Source of the DNA: Rickettsiales bacterium
Lineage (GTDB): Bacteria; Pseudomonadota; Alphaproteobacteria; Rs-D84
Direction of reading: 5' to 3'
Length of the DNA: 13,469 bases
Assembly: GCA_031263295.1 (NCBI GenBank)
Contig: JAISGC010000015.1
Coordinates: 1-13,469 of the forward strand
Each line of letters opens with the position of its first letter. The first letter of the stretch is position 1. Below the pieces are notes generated by a model, which saw only the letters and a list, made by a program, of their open reading frames with translations, searched no databases and was not told where the DNA came from. This document shows, in pieces, positions 6,337 through 12,657 of the stretch. The position numbers and the translations under genes are program-made.

Positions 6337-7992
6337 TTAAAGTTCATAGTTGCCTTCGCTCGTCGCCGAAATTATTTTCACCGGATGCCGCTCGGAGCTT
6401 TCGATGGCCCAAAGCGGCCCGGTCGAATCGCCGGTCCCGAGAACCGCCGCGGAGATGTCTCCGCCGCGCGGCGCGTCGAAATAAAAATCGTGGCCGCATA
6501 GCTTTATGTGGCGCGCGCCTTCGACTCTGGCCGATGCGCGATTGACGCGGACGCGGCGCGGATGATGCCCGTCGATAATCAGCGGCGCAGATTCGACGCG
6601 GAAGGAAAAATCCTCGGTCGAATCGTCTGCGAATCTTTCGAGGCTCCACGCGTCGCCGCGCTTGACGGCCGCGTAGATTTCGCCGCCGACGCAGGCCGCC
6701 GACGCGAACCGACCCTCCGTCGCAAAGCGCGCCCAGGCCGCGAGCCCGAGCGCCGGGACCTTGGTCATAACCGCCATAGTTCCGTCCGGCATCACCGCGA
6801 ACAATTGCGATCGCGACGCCGACCAGCAGAGCGACACGGGCGACGCCGCCAAGTGCCGCGCCGTCAGCGTCAGGTCGAGCGCGGCGTAATTCTCGCCGAG
6901 CTCGTCCAGCGCGATTTCGGCGACGCCTCCGTCTTTCGAGGCGAACGCGGTCCCCGCTCCGATTTTTTGCGGTTGAACGAATCGTTCGGCCGCGGTGCCG
7001 ATGGACGAATGCTGGCGCGCGGAAATCGACGACGGCGTCAGTGGGTTCGCGGACACGGCCCATTCGCCCGAATCGGTCATCACAATAAGGTCGCGTCCGG
7101 CCGCGCAGTTCTGAATCTTCTGCTGCGCGTCGGACATCAATGTGATGAAAATCGCCTCGTCGTCGAGGCCCGTTCCAGCGTCGAAGTTCCGATGCTTTCC
7201 GGTTTTGGAAAACCACAGGCCGCACGGCCACGCGCGGCATCCGCCGAAGACCAAGCGGTCCTGGAAGAACGCCGCCGAAGCGGGCCAGCCGCGCCAGTCC
7301 GACCACGCCGATTCGGTCCAGTCGCGGACCGCCGCGCTCGGCATCGCGAACGAATTGGGGCCGTATGCCACGACCTTGGTCTCGGATATGAAATCGGTTA
7401 TCGTGAGAATCATCCCGATGCATTTTATCTGGCCGCCGACGCATCCCGCGCCGAACATCGCGGCGCTCGCCGTTATCGTCGCCCAGTTCGTGCCGTTCGA
7501 ATGCGCCGACAAAGTCAGCGTGATTCCGTCGGTGTCCGGGTAATGCATAAACGGAATTATCGGCGTCCAGTTCGCGTTCGTCTCGAACTGAAAATCCGCG
7601 ATTGCAAACGCCGCGCCAGATTTGCGAAGCACCTTGGGCCGCATATCCCGATGCGTGAAAACCATCTCGTCCATTCGCTCGGCCCAGCGGATTTCAGCGA
7701 TGTCGGCGACGCCCCACGAAACGGCGAGCGTCTGGACCGGCGCGTTGTTTTTATAAACGCGGACGGCGCTCGCCGTTATCGCGAGCAAGTACTCCGCGCC
7801 GAACGACGCCAGGACCGCCGCGCCCGGAAGGTCGGCGACGCCGGTCAGTCCGCGTCGGCGGGCGATGCTGCCCGATTCGGTTATCTCGGCGTTGAGAAGG
7901 AGCGCGAGCGCGCCCGCGGCGCCGCGCGCGCAGAAATCCGCCGCGGTTTCGCCCTTGGAAAAATCGCTCTGGGTCTTCATAAATCTTGGCAT
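6337..7992 (-). CDS. Tail nozzle / tail tubular protein B-like stabilisation protein
   Basis: A structural protein that forms the lower tail tube (nozzle) of podoviruses, 551 residues. The start (QSDFSKGETAADFCARG) and IARRRGLTGVADL resemble the opening blade of this family. The block AAFFQDRLVFGG (248-259), followed by GLWFSKTGKHRNFDAGTGLD, AIFITLMSDAQQKIQNC, WAVSANPLTPSSISARQHSS and IGTA, is its signature, as also seen in DNA stabilisation proteins of alphaproteobacterial prophages. No transmembrane segment is seen. ATG 7992 is 1 nt past the stop of the tail tubular A gene with GAGG upstream, so the two are coupled. It is shorter than T7 gp12, as is common in small podovirus-like prophages. 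Confidence 0.85.
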   Translation of the reverse strand: MPRFMKTQSDFSKGETAADFCARGAAGALALLLNAEITESGSIARRRGLTGVADLPGAAVLASFGAEYLLAITASAVRVYKNNAPVQTLAVSWGVADIAEIRWAERMDEMVFTHRDMRPKVLRKSGAAFAIADFQFETNANWTPIIPFMHYPDTDGITLTLSAHSNGTNWATITASAAMFGAGCVGGQIKCIGMILTITDFISETKVVAYGPNSFAMPSAAVRDWTESAWSDWRGWPASAAFFQDRLVFGGCRAWPCGLWFSKTGKHRNFDAGTGLDDEAIFITLMSDAQQKIQNCAAGRDLIVMTDSGEWAVSANPLTPSSISARQHSSIGTAAERFVQPQKIGAGTAFASKDGGVAEIALDELGENYAALDLTLTARHLAASPVSLCWSASRSQLFAVMPDGTMAVMTKVPALGLAAWARFATEGRFASAACVGGEIYAAVKRGDAWSLERFADDSTEDFSFRVESAPLIIDGHHPRRVRVNRASARVEGARHIKLCGHDFYFDAPRGGDISAAVLGTGDSTGPLWAIESSERHPVKIISATSEGNYEL

Positions 7993-7993
7993 A

Positions 7994-8518
7994 TCAGAAC
8001 CTCGTTTCTATAAGTGAAAAGTTTTTTATCGCGCCTGCGGGCCGGCCCGCGGCGTCTATGAACTTCGCCTGGCGCAGCTCGCTTTCCCACATCGCGTTCA
8101 GCAATGCGAAGGCGTTGCGGTCGCCGGTCAGCGGCACGCAGAACTCCATGGCCAGCCGCGTCGCGGCCAGCATCGCGAAATGCGGCGGAAAGTTTTCCGG
8201 GTTCGCTCGCGCGATCGCGGCGATTTCGATTTTGTCCGCTTTGGAAAATATTTTATTTCCGGCGACCTCAAATTTCGCATCGCATTCCATAATGCGAAGA
8301 ATGTCGGACGGCATCGCGAAAAATCCGTCGGTCGTTTTTTGCAAAACTATCCGCTTTGCCGCGAATCCCCACGGATGAAGGCAGAGCAGGGCGTCCAGCG
8401 TTATATCGCACAACTCGGCCGCGATTTTCGCGGCGGCTGTGTCTTCGGAAAAACTTGTTATCGGCGCCTCGCCGAGTTTCAGCAGCGCCCGGCTGCACAG
8501 GTCGATTTTGGTGAGCAT
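7994..8518 (-). CDS. Tail tubular protein A-like (gatekeeper/adaptor)
   Basis: A 174-residue head-tail adaptor that joins portal and nozzle in T7-like phages (gp11 family). The N-terminal block LTKIDLCSRALLKLGEAPITSFSED and the LHPWGFAAKR segment are characteristic: the family begins with an odd helix, 'ALxxLGxxxI', and has a conserved W in the strand region. ATG 8518 has AAAGGA about 8 nt upstream; the longer frame to 8563 runs into the flanking repeat and is not the start. The gene is preceded by a 195 bp mosaic repeat (8553-8747) and immediately followed by the nozzle gene. Confidence 0.83.
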   Translation of the reverse strand: MLTKIDLCSRALLKLGEAPITSFSEDTAAAKIAAELCDITLDALLCLHPWGFAAKRIVLQKTTDGFFAMPSDILRIMECDAKFEVAGNKIFSKADKIEIAAIARANPENFPPHFAMLAATRLAMEFCVPLTGDRNAFALLNAMWESELRQAKFIDAAGRPAGAIKNFSLIETRF

Positions 8519-8552
8519 AATTTTTTCCTTTGTTTTTTTGCACTGCGCTTTT

Positions 8553-8747
8553 CCTGCCCCCATTTATGGGGGCGGGATAGAGTTGCTAAGGCTTGCGAAG
8601 CAAGCCTTAGCAACTCTTGGGTGGGGGCGGATTTTCTCCCCATGCTCTGGAATAATTTTGCTTTCCCAGATGAACCCCCACCCAAGATTTCGTAAGCTCG
8701 CTTCACTCGCCAACGAAATCTATCCCGCCCCCGCAAGCGGGGGCAGG
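8553..8747. repeat. Mosaic palindromic repeat (BIME-like), copy 2
   Basis: Same plan as the copy after dnaB. The left unit (8553-8628) has loop ATTTAT and stem AGTTGCT/AGCAACT around AAGGCTTGCGAAGCAAGCCTT. The right unit (about 8674-8747, inverted) has loop GCTTGC and stem ATTTCGT/ACGAAAT. The central spacer shares AATAATTTTGCTTTCCCAGA with copy 1. It begins 9 nt past the stop of the minus-strand gene at 8757, on that gene's downstream side, and ends 34 nt before the tail tubular A start. Confidence 0.93.
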
Positions 8748-8756
8748 AAAATTTCG

Positions 8757-8984
8757 CTACACTGCCGCCGCGGACACCGCCGGGCTCGTCGCGGTGATTT
8801 TCCGCAATCCCGTGGTGTCGCCGCCGTTGACGACGACTATGTCGCCCGTGTTCATCAGCCCCGCGACCGAATCGAAATATCCTTTGGCCGATATGGTCGC
8901 CAGAGCGTCCGTTCCCGCGTAGTGCCACATCGTGAATCCGTTCGCATAGGCGATGACGGAAAGATTTTTATTTTGGAATGACAT
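8757..8984 (-). CDS. Small conserved phage head-associated protein
   Basis: A 75-residue protein starting MSFQNKNLSVIAYANGFTMW, followed by HYAGTDALATISAKGYF and GDIVVVNGG. I recognise the pattern NLSVIAYANGFTxWHY...GYF...GD as a small conserved protein often found next to the capsid gene in phages. It has no established function; it is probably beta-rich and may be a decoration or head-completion protein. It starts with ATG preceded by AAAGGA. It lies between the capsid gene and tail tubular A, flanked on one side by a hexamer-armed hairpin and on the other by a mosaic repeat. Confidence 0.8.
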   Translation of the reverse strand: MSFQNKNLSVIAYANGFTMWHYAGTDALATISAKGYFDSVAGLMNTGDIVVVNGGDTTGLRKITATSPAVSAAAV

Positions 8985-8999
8985 TGTTTTTCCTTTATA

Positions 9000-9083
9000 G
9001 GACTAGGATTAGGACTAGGATTGGAACTTGTTATAGCGCAACAACGCAATAACAAGTTCCAATCCTAGTCCTAATCCTAGTCC
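9000..9083. repeat. Hexamer-armed hairpin A
   Basis: A perfect 35 bp stem (9000-9034 with 9049-9083) and 14 nt apical region. The arm is GGACTA-GGATTA-GGACTA-GGATT followed by GGAACTTGTTAT. The element starts 5 nt after the capsid stop (in the capsid direction) and ends 15 nt before the next gene's start. No protein is encoded. Confidence 0.95.
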
Positions 9084-9088
9084 TGTTT

Positions 9089-9895
9089 TTACTCTCCGCA
9101 CTTCAACCGAACGATTCCGTTCTGGTCGATCAGGACGGCGCCCTGGGACATCGAGTTCGAGACGAAATGCGCGGCGCGCTCGCCGTTCCAGCTGATGTCG
9201 GTCTTGACATCCTGGCCCGACGCGTGGCCGACCGCGCTCGCGTGATACATAAAACACGCGCGCTCGTCGCTCGCGACCGGCAGCCCGTTGTGCAGCACCC
9301 AGTTGACGCCGAGCCATTTCTTGACCTCGAAGCCGTTGACCAGCGCCGCGTCGCCTACATAGTCCGCCGATGTGAACTCCTCGATGCCGAGCAGCTGGTT
9401 CCACTGCCTGACGCCGACGACGCAAAAGCGCCGCCCGTCGTCCGGGACATCGTTCGCGTTCAGCTTTTCAACCGCCGCCAAGACAAGGTCCTTGTCCAGG
9501 GCCGCGCCGCCGACCTCGGCGGTCGCCGCGTTCATCGCCGCGATAATCAGCTCGTCGGTCTTGCGCCCGAGCGCATAGGCTCCGGCCGATGCGACGACGC
9601 GCCGCTCGTCGATGTTGGTCTTCAACTCGTCCAAAGCGTCGACCCAATCGCCCGCGTAATAGTCGGTCAGGACGCACTCGACCGGCTCGTGGTCCAGGTT
9701 CATCACCGGCACCAGGCCGTGGCGCGATTTGCTCGCGGCGGTTCCCTTGCCGACTTTTTGGAATGCGGTGGACAGGCCGACCACTCCGTTTTTGCTGCGC
9801 ACGGTTCCGCGCAATTTCGTTCCGATCTGCTGATATGCCAGATGCACATCGGCCTCGAACTGTTTCACAAACGCCTGCGTTATCGAATCGGACAT
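9089..9895 (-). CDS. Major capsid protein
   Basis: A 268-residue phage coat protein, probably HK97-fold, which assembles around the scaffold into the prohead. It has the family's look: an acidic/helical N-arm (SITQAFVKQFEADVHLAYQQ), the 'RGTVRSK...STAFQKVGKG' strand region, DWVDALDELKTNIDERR spine-helix-like segment, KTDELIIAAM, and a C-terminal half with DISWNGERAAHFVSNSMSQG and AVLIDQNGIVRLKCGE. It is smaller than T7 gp10 but similar to capsid proteins of small alphaproteobacterial podovirus-like phages. ATG 9895 has AAAGGAG 5 nt upstream, the strongest ribosome binding site in the window, fitting high expression. An intrinsic terminator lies upstream, so it may have its own promoter; I did not find a clear one. 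Confidence 0.85.
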   Translation of the reverse strand: MSDSITQAFVKQFEADVHLAYQQIGTKLRGTVRSKNGVVGLSTAFQKVGKGTAASKSRHGLVPVMNLDHEPVECVLTDYYAGDWVDALDELKTNIDERRVVASAGAYALGRKTDELIIAAMNAATAEVGGAALDKDLVLAAVEKLNANDVPDDGRRFCVVGVRQWNQLLGIEEFTSADYVGDAALVNGFEVKKWLGVNWVLHNGLPVASDERACFMYHASAVGHASGQDVKTDISWNGERAAHFVSNSMSQGAVLIDQNGIVRLKCGE

Positions 9896-9938
9896 CGCAA
9901 ACTCCTTTCTTTTTAAGTTGATTATTGTTTATAAAAAA

Positions 9939-10030
9939 GGACTAGGACCAGGATTAGGACTAGGGGCAGCTTGTTGTCGCGCATCGGCGTTATAACAAGT
10001 TCCACCTAGTCCTAATCCTGGTCCTAGTCC
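9939..10030. repeat. Hexamer-armed hairpin B
   Basis: A perfect 26 bp outer stem (9939-9964 with 10005-10030) of GGACTA-GGACCA-GGATTA-GGACTA-GG, closed by an imperfect apical part with CTTGTT and AACAAGTTCC. It differs from hairpin A by hexamer order and one GGACCA unit, with matching change on the other arm. It sits 43 nt upstream of the capsid start. Confidence 0.93.
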
Positions 10031-10040
10031 TAAACAAAAA

Positions 10041-10080
10041 ACGGGCGCGGTTGTGCCGATGGCGCCGCGCCCGTTTTTAT
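10041..10080. terminator. Bidirectional intrinsic terminator
   Basis: Stem ACGGGCGCGG (10041-10050) pairs with CCGCGCCCGT (10065-10074). It is flanked by A's on one side (10036-10041) and T's on the other (10074-10078), so either strand gives a GC hairpin followed by a U tract. On the minus strand it ends the transcript of the membrane-protein gene before the capsid gene. Confidence 0.85.
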
Positions 10081-10114
10081 TCGGATCCCTTTCGGGATTG
10101 TCCAAAATTAGTGG

Positions 10115-10214
10115 GAGTTTGAGTTGGAGTTTGAGTGGAACTTGCGGATGCGTTTTTTATTGAAAACGAACGCCATCGCAGGCTTCACTCAAACTCCAAC
10201 TCGAACTCAAACTC
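10115..10214. repeat. Hexamer-armed hairpin C
   Basis: The left arm is GAGTTT-GAGTTG-GAGTTT-GAGTG, then GAACTTGCGGATGCG; the right arm is its complement with one extra hexamer (GAGTTC). The apical part pairs GCGGATGCGTT with the region at 10170-10180. The right arm contains the stop codon of the membrane-protein gene (10207-10209), so the element overlaps the end of that gene. Confidence 0.92.
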
Positions 10215-10770
10215 GCTTTTCAAGCGGATAAGAAATATGCTCGTAGATTCCGCGGAGCGCCAGGAACAGCGCGAAGAATCCCGCGAAATAAATCAGGAAA
10301 ACCTTGCCCGCCATTTCGAGCATATTCCAGCTGAACAGACAGATGTCGCCCGCGCCGCAATAGAGGCTCGGGTTGCTTCCTATGATGTGCCCCGCGTTCA
10401 GGTAATAAAGCGCGGCGATGATGACGCCGATTGTCGCGGACGAGAAGAACGAAAGCCTGAATGTTTCGCTCGCGCGGCCCAGATGCTTGCCGCCGCAGTC
10501 GAAAATCAGCTTCGTCGCGATGACGATTATCAGCATCGGCGAGAACAATTTCAGGAACATCATCAGCGCGCCGAGTATTCCGGTCAGAACGAATGTGTTC
10601 ATATCGACTATGAAGTTGCCCTGATACTGCGCGAGGCCGTTCGCGACCGCGATGTAAAGCGACACCGCGACGCACATCGCGCTCCACACGAACAGCACGC
10701 GCCGCGCGCCGACGGCCCGCCCGATATTCATAACCCATCCGAACGCGCATGAGATTTTATTTTTCGCCAT
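10207..10770 (-). CDS. Four-helix membrane protein of unknown function (moron candidate)
   Basis: A 187-residue inner-membrane protein with about four hydrophobic segments, near residues 25-45, 60-85, 105-125 and 155-175. There is one Cys pair in a loop (SLYCGAGDICLF). I recognise no family; it is not a known capsid or tail protein. ATG 10770 with GAGAGG upstream is preferred over GTG 10779. It lies between scaffold and capsid, where phages normally have no membrane gene. It has its own promoter (10797-10824) and is followed by an intrinsic terminator, so it is an independent unit. A superinfection-exclusion or other lysogenic-conversion role is possible but only inferred from that layout. 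Confidence 0.75.
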   Translation of the reverse strand: MAKNKISCAFGWVMNIGRAVGARRVLFVWSAMCVAVSLYIAVANGLAQYQGNFIVDMNTFVLTGILGALMMFLKLFSPMLIIVIATKLIFDCGGKHLGRASETFRLSFFSSATIGVIIAALYYLNAGHIIGSNPSLYCGAGDICLFSWNMLEMAGKVFLIYFAGFFALFLALRGIYEHISYPLEKRV

Positions 10771-10796
10771 TGATTCCACCTCTCTCTTGCGGACAT

Positions 10797-10824
10797 TTTA
10801 TAAAATTATCGGCGTGCGATGCAA
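10797..10824 (-). promoter_or_regulatory. Sigma70-like promoter of the membrane-protein gene
   Basis: Minus strand: TTGCAT (10819-10824), 16 nt spacer, TATAAA (10797-10802). The start codon at 10770 gives a leader of about 20 nt with a good ribosome binding site. The same TTGCAT -35 is used by the protease operon promoter at 4857-4885. Confidence 0.55.
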
Positions 10825-10849
10825 GGGAAATAATGTGCGGGTATTTTTT

Positions 10850-11040
10850 CCTGCCCCCGCTTGCGGGGGCGGGATAGATTTTCTTATCGAGCGAGCAACG
10901 CTCGCGAGATTAGAAAATCTTGGGTGGGGGCCGGTCTGTTCCAGATTCGCCCCCACCCAAGAGTTGCTAGGGTTTGCGCAGGGTCCAAAGACCCTTCGCA
11001 AACCAAGCAACTCTATCCCGCCCCCATAAATGGGGGCAGG
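10850..11040. repeat. Mosaic palindromic repeat (BIME-like), copy 3
   Basis: The left unit (10850-10931) has loop GCTTGC and stem ATTTTCT/AGAAAAT, the same type as the right unit of copy 1. The right unit (about 10949-11040, inverted) has loop ATTTAT and stem AGTTGCT/AGCAACT, the same type as the left unit of copy 2 but with a longer inner hairpin (GGGTC/GACCC). The central spacer is short (about 17 nt) and unrelated to copies 1 and 2. It lies 4 nt from the scaffold stop. Confidence 0.93.
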
Positions 11041-11044
11041 AAAC

Positions 11045-11698
11045 TTACGCATACAATTTCCTAAATCCGCTCTCGATGGCGCGGACATATTCCGCGTCGT
11101 TGTCGCGCCAATACTTCGGGTCCCGCATCATCCGGCGCAGATCGTCCTCGTTCGGGCCGTCCCCCGCGGGGCCGCCGGTCGCGAGTCCGGGCTCGTCGGC
11201 CTTCATCATATTATATATGGTGCGGATTCCGGCCGCCGTCGAAGCGAGGGTTTCGCGCGCCGCGGGGTCCAGCTTTTTTTCGGCATACGCGGCGATGTCC
11301 TTCATCGCGGCGGCTGTCTTTTCCTCGCCGCCGAAAAAGTCCGAAAGCGCCGCCATCTCGCGCGATTCCGAAATCCCGCCGATAGCGGGGGCCAGCATTT
11401 CCTCGGCGATTTTGCAGACGCCCGCGGCCTGCGTCGCGGTCAGGCCCATCTCGCGGAATCGCAAACGGATGTCGGGCGCGTCGGCGAACATAGGCGCTAT
11501 CTCGTAGTCGTCCGCCGATTCCGGCACGCCGATGGCGCGCAGAAACTTTTCGCGCGACGCATCGTCGGCGCCCGCGCCCGGCACATTTATCATTGTGCCG
11601 ATTTTCTTTTCGAGCTCGCCGTATGATTTGAGCAAAGCCTCGCCGTTGAGGGTTCCGTCCGCGTTCGCGAACTTTTCCGGGATGATATTATTTTCCAT
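11045..11698 (-). CDS. Capsid assembly scaffolding protein
   Basis: A 217-residue acidic, helical protein that would template prohead assembly and be released before packaging. It starts MENNIIPEKFANADGTLNGE followed by ALLKSYGELEKKIG, typical of podovirus scaffolds (short 'PEKF...DG...LLKSYxELE' entry), then VPESADDYEI, a helical body with LTATQAAGVCKIAEEML, and ends in DPKYWRDNDAEYVRAIESGF with KLYA. That Tyr-Trp-rich C-terminal helix region is also common to these scaffolds and usually binds coat protein. ATG 11698 overlaps the end of the small membrane gene and has AAAGGA within it. No protease domain is visible. It lies upstream of the capsid gene as expected, but separated from it by the extra membrane-protein unit. 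Confidence 0.82.
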   Translation of the reverse strand: MENNIIPEKFANADGTLNGEALLKSYGELEKKIGTMINVPGAGADDASREKFLRAIGVPESADDYEIAPMFADAPDIRLRFREMGLTATQAAGVCKIAEEMLAPAIGGISESREMAALSDFFGGEEKTAAAMKDIAAYAEKKLDPAARETLASTAAGIRTIYNMMKADEPGLATGGPAGDGPNEDDLRRMMRDPKYWRDNDAEYVRAIESGFRKLYA

Positions 11699-11879
11699 CG
11701 CTGATTCCTTTTTGCAAAAAATAGACCGCGGCCAGGGGCCAGACGGCCTGGGCAGTTCCGAACAAGTCCGCGTCGCCCGCGAGATACGCGCCGAGCGCGG
11801 CCAGTATTCCGGTCGCCGCCATTATGTATATTTTCTTTCCGGCCAGCTGCCCGCCGGAGATTAGTGATTGTAGTTTCAT
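11688..11879 (-). CDS. Small phage membrane protein (possible holin)
   Basis: A 63-residue protein with a basic/polar N-terminus (MKLQSLISGGQLAGKK), a hydrophobic segment at about 17-36 (IYIMAATGILAALGAYLAGD), a second short one at 43-57 (AQAVWPLAAVYFLQK), and a charged end (SDGK). It overlaps the scaffold start by 11 nt. Small two-segment proteins of this sort are frequent in phage late operons; holin is one option because the GH24 lysozyme lacks an export signal, but the position next to scaffold does not prove it. The ribosome binding site is weak (AATAAATT before ATG). Confidence 0.65.
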   Translation of the reverse strand: MKLQSLISGGQLAGKKIYIMAATGILAALGAYLAGDADLFGTAQAVWPLAAVYFLQKGISDGK

Positions 11880-11914
11880 AATTTATTTCTTTATTTATTA
11901 TAAGAAACCAAAAC

Positions 11915-11937
11915 AAAAAATCCTGAAAGGATTTTTT
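11915..11937. terminator. Bidirectional intrinsic terminator
   Basis: A perfect 10 bp stem AAAAAATCCT (11915-11924) with AGGATTTTTT (11928-11937), loop GAA. It gives a U tract on both strands. On the minus strand it lies between the cell-wall hydrolase gene and the small membrane gene. A perfect TATAAT (minus, 11897-11902) follows, but I see no good -35 for it. Confidence 0.65.
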
Positions 11938-12076
11938 GTCAGCCCCGCGCAGGCGGGGCTAGGGCTCTAAACCTTACCTTTCAACATACTTGCTTTCACG
12001 CTTACATTTGTATGTGAAACAAGTTTGTCGTTATAAGTCTTAAAGCCCTATTCCCGCCTGCGCGGGAATGACAAAT
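11931..12076. repeat. Composite palindrome with GC-rich terminal hairpins
   Basis: The outer arms are TTTTTTGTCA and TGACAAAT. Inside each is a terminal hairpin: GCCCCGCGCAGGCGGGGC (11942-11959) on the left and TTCCCGCCTGCGCGGGAA (12051-12068) on the right. Next come TAGGGCT (11960-11966) and its complement AGCCCTA (12044-12050), then imperfectly complementary inner arms (ACTTGCTTTCAC against GTGAAACAAGT). The plan is that of the mosaic repeats but the sequence is different. A further small hairpin, CAAATCACTTCGTGATTTG, is at 12072-12090. The whole fills the space between the hydrolase stop and the small membrane gene. Confidence 0.85.
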
Positions 12077-12105
12077 CACTTCGTGATTTGCTTTGGATTC
12101 TCTCG

Positions 12106-12576
12106 TTATATATAAAACAACAGATTCCCGATTTCTGCAATGCTGCCCAACGCGGTCGCCCATTCGGGCAGTTGGTCGTCCCGATGAAATCGCGTCGCGC
12201 CGCGAGTAAGATCGGGCAGGTTGCCGCACAGCATACGGCGCACCGCGCGCAGACACATCTCCAATCCTATGTCGTCGTATTTGACCAGCAGGGCCGCGTG
12301 GCGTTCCGATTCGCGCCGCAAGGATTCGAAGACATTTTCGTCCCGCGCGATTTCCGCAATCGGCCGCCCGGTGTTTTTCACCATGGCGCAGAGCGCCTCG
12401 ACCGCGGGCAAGGACGCCGCCAATGTCTCGGCATAGACGCACCGCGCCAATCGATGCTCGGCTATCGCGCCGTCGTTTTCGTTCACGAAGAGTTTAAGTT
12501 CCGGCCGGCGGTGCGCGGGTCTCGCGCGCGGCGACAATGGAAAAAGCTCCGACTGAATCGGTTGCGTCTGGTTCAT
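12106..12576 (-). CDS. SleB-type cell-wall hydrolase (phage form)
   Basis: A predicted peptidoglycan hydrolase of 156 residues. After a disordered basic N-terminus (1-38), residues 43-65 (LARCVYAETLAASLPAVEALC) match the family's entry helix with catalytic Glu50 in Y-A-E. The C-terminal block LTRGATRFHRDDQLPEWA, followed by IAEIGNLLFYI, matches the GGAxxFH...PxWA...iGxHxFY ending of SleB/CwlJ hydrolases. Two conserved positions are altered (first Gly to Arg, the His near the end to Leu), so activity is not certain. AAGGA stands about 8 nt before ATG 12576. It is the first gene after the late promoter and may act in entry or lysis. No signal peptide is visible. Confidence 0.72.
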   Translation of the reverse strand: MNQTQPIQSELFPLSPRARPAHRRPELKLFVNENDGAIAEHRLARCVYAETLAASLPAVEALCAMVKNTGRPIAEIARDENVFESLRRESERHAALLVKYDDIGLEMCLRAVRRMLCGNLPDLTRGATRFHRDDQLPEWATALGSIAEIGNLLFYI

Positions 12577-12609
12577 TCTCTGTCCTTATATTATGGGTTG
12601 AAAAAGACG

Positions 12610-12631
12610 AAAAAACCGCGCCACGGCGCGG
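12610..12631 (-). terminator. Intrinsic terminator in the late leader
   Basis: Minus strand: CCGCGCC-GT-GGCGCGG (12616-12631) followed by six T's (12610-12615). It lies about 40 nt downstream of a good promoter and 34 nt upstream of the first late gene, so expression of the late operon from that promoter needs read-through. Confidence 0.8.
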
Positions 12632-12657
12632 AAAACAATTTCATCTTTGATAACGGG

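Noticed and set aside
6508..8013. A 501-codon plus-strand frame opposite the tail genes.
   Set aside because: It is an Arg-rich shadow of the nozzle gene caused by GC-rich third positions, with no family resemblance; the opposite strand has strong homology and ribosome binding sites. The same applies to the frames at 2037-2978, 9167-9916, 11030-11626 and 10135-10752.
9000..10030. Hexamer repeats as a CRISPR array or telomere-like array.
   Set aside because: No regular repeat-spacer pattern exists; the repeats are arms of symmetric hairpins of 3-5 units.
12590..12643. A 17-codon frame in the late leader (MKLFSAPWRGFFVFFNP) resembling a Phe leader peptide of an attenuator.
   Set aside because: The Phe codons come from the terminator's own T run and lie after the hairpin, not before it, and there is no proper ribosome binding site; no phenylalanine gene follows.
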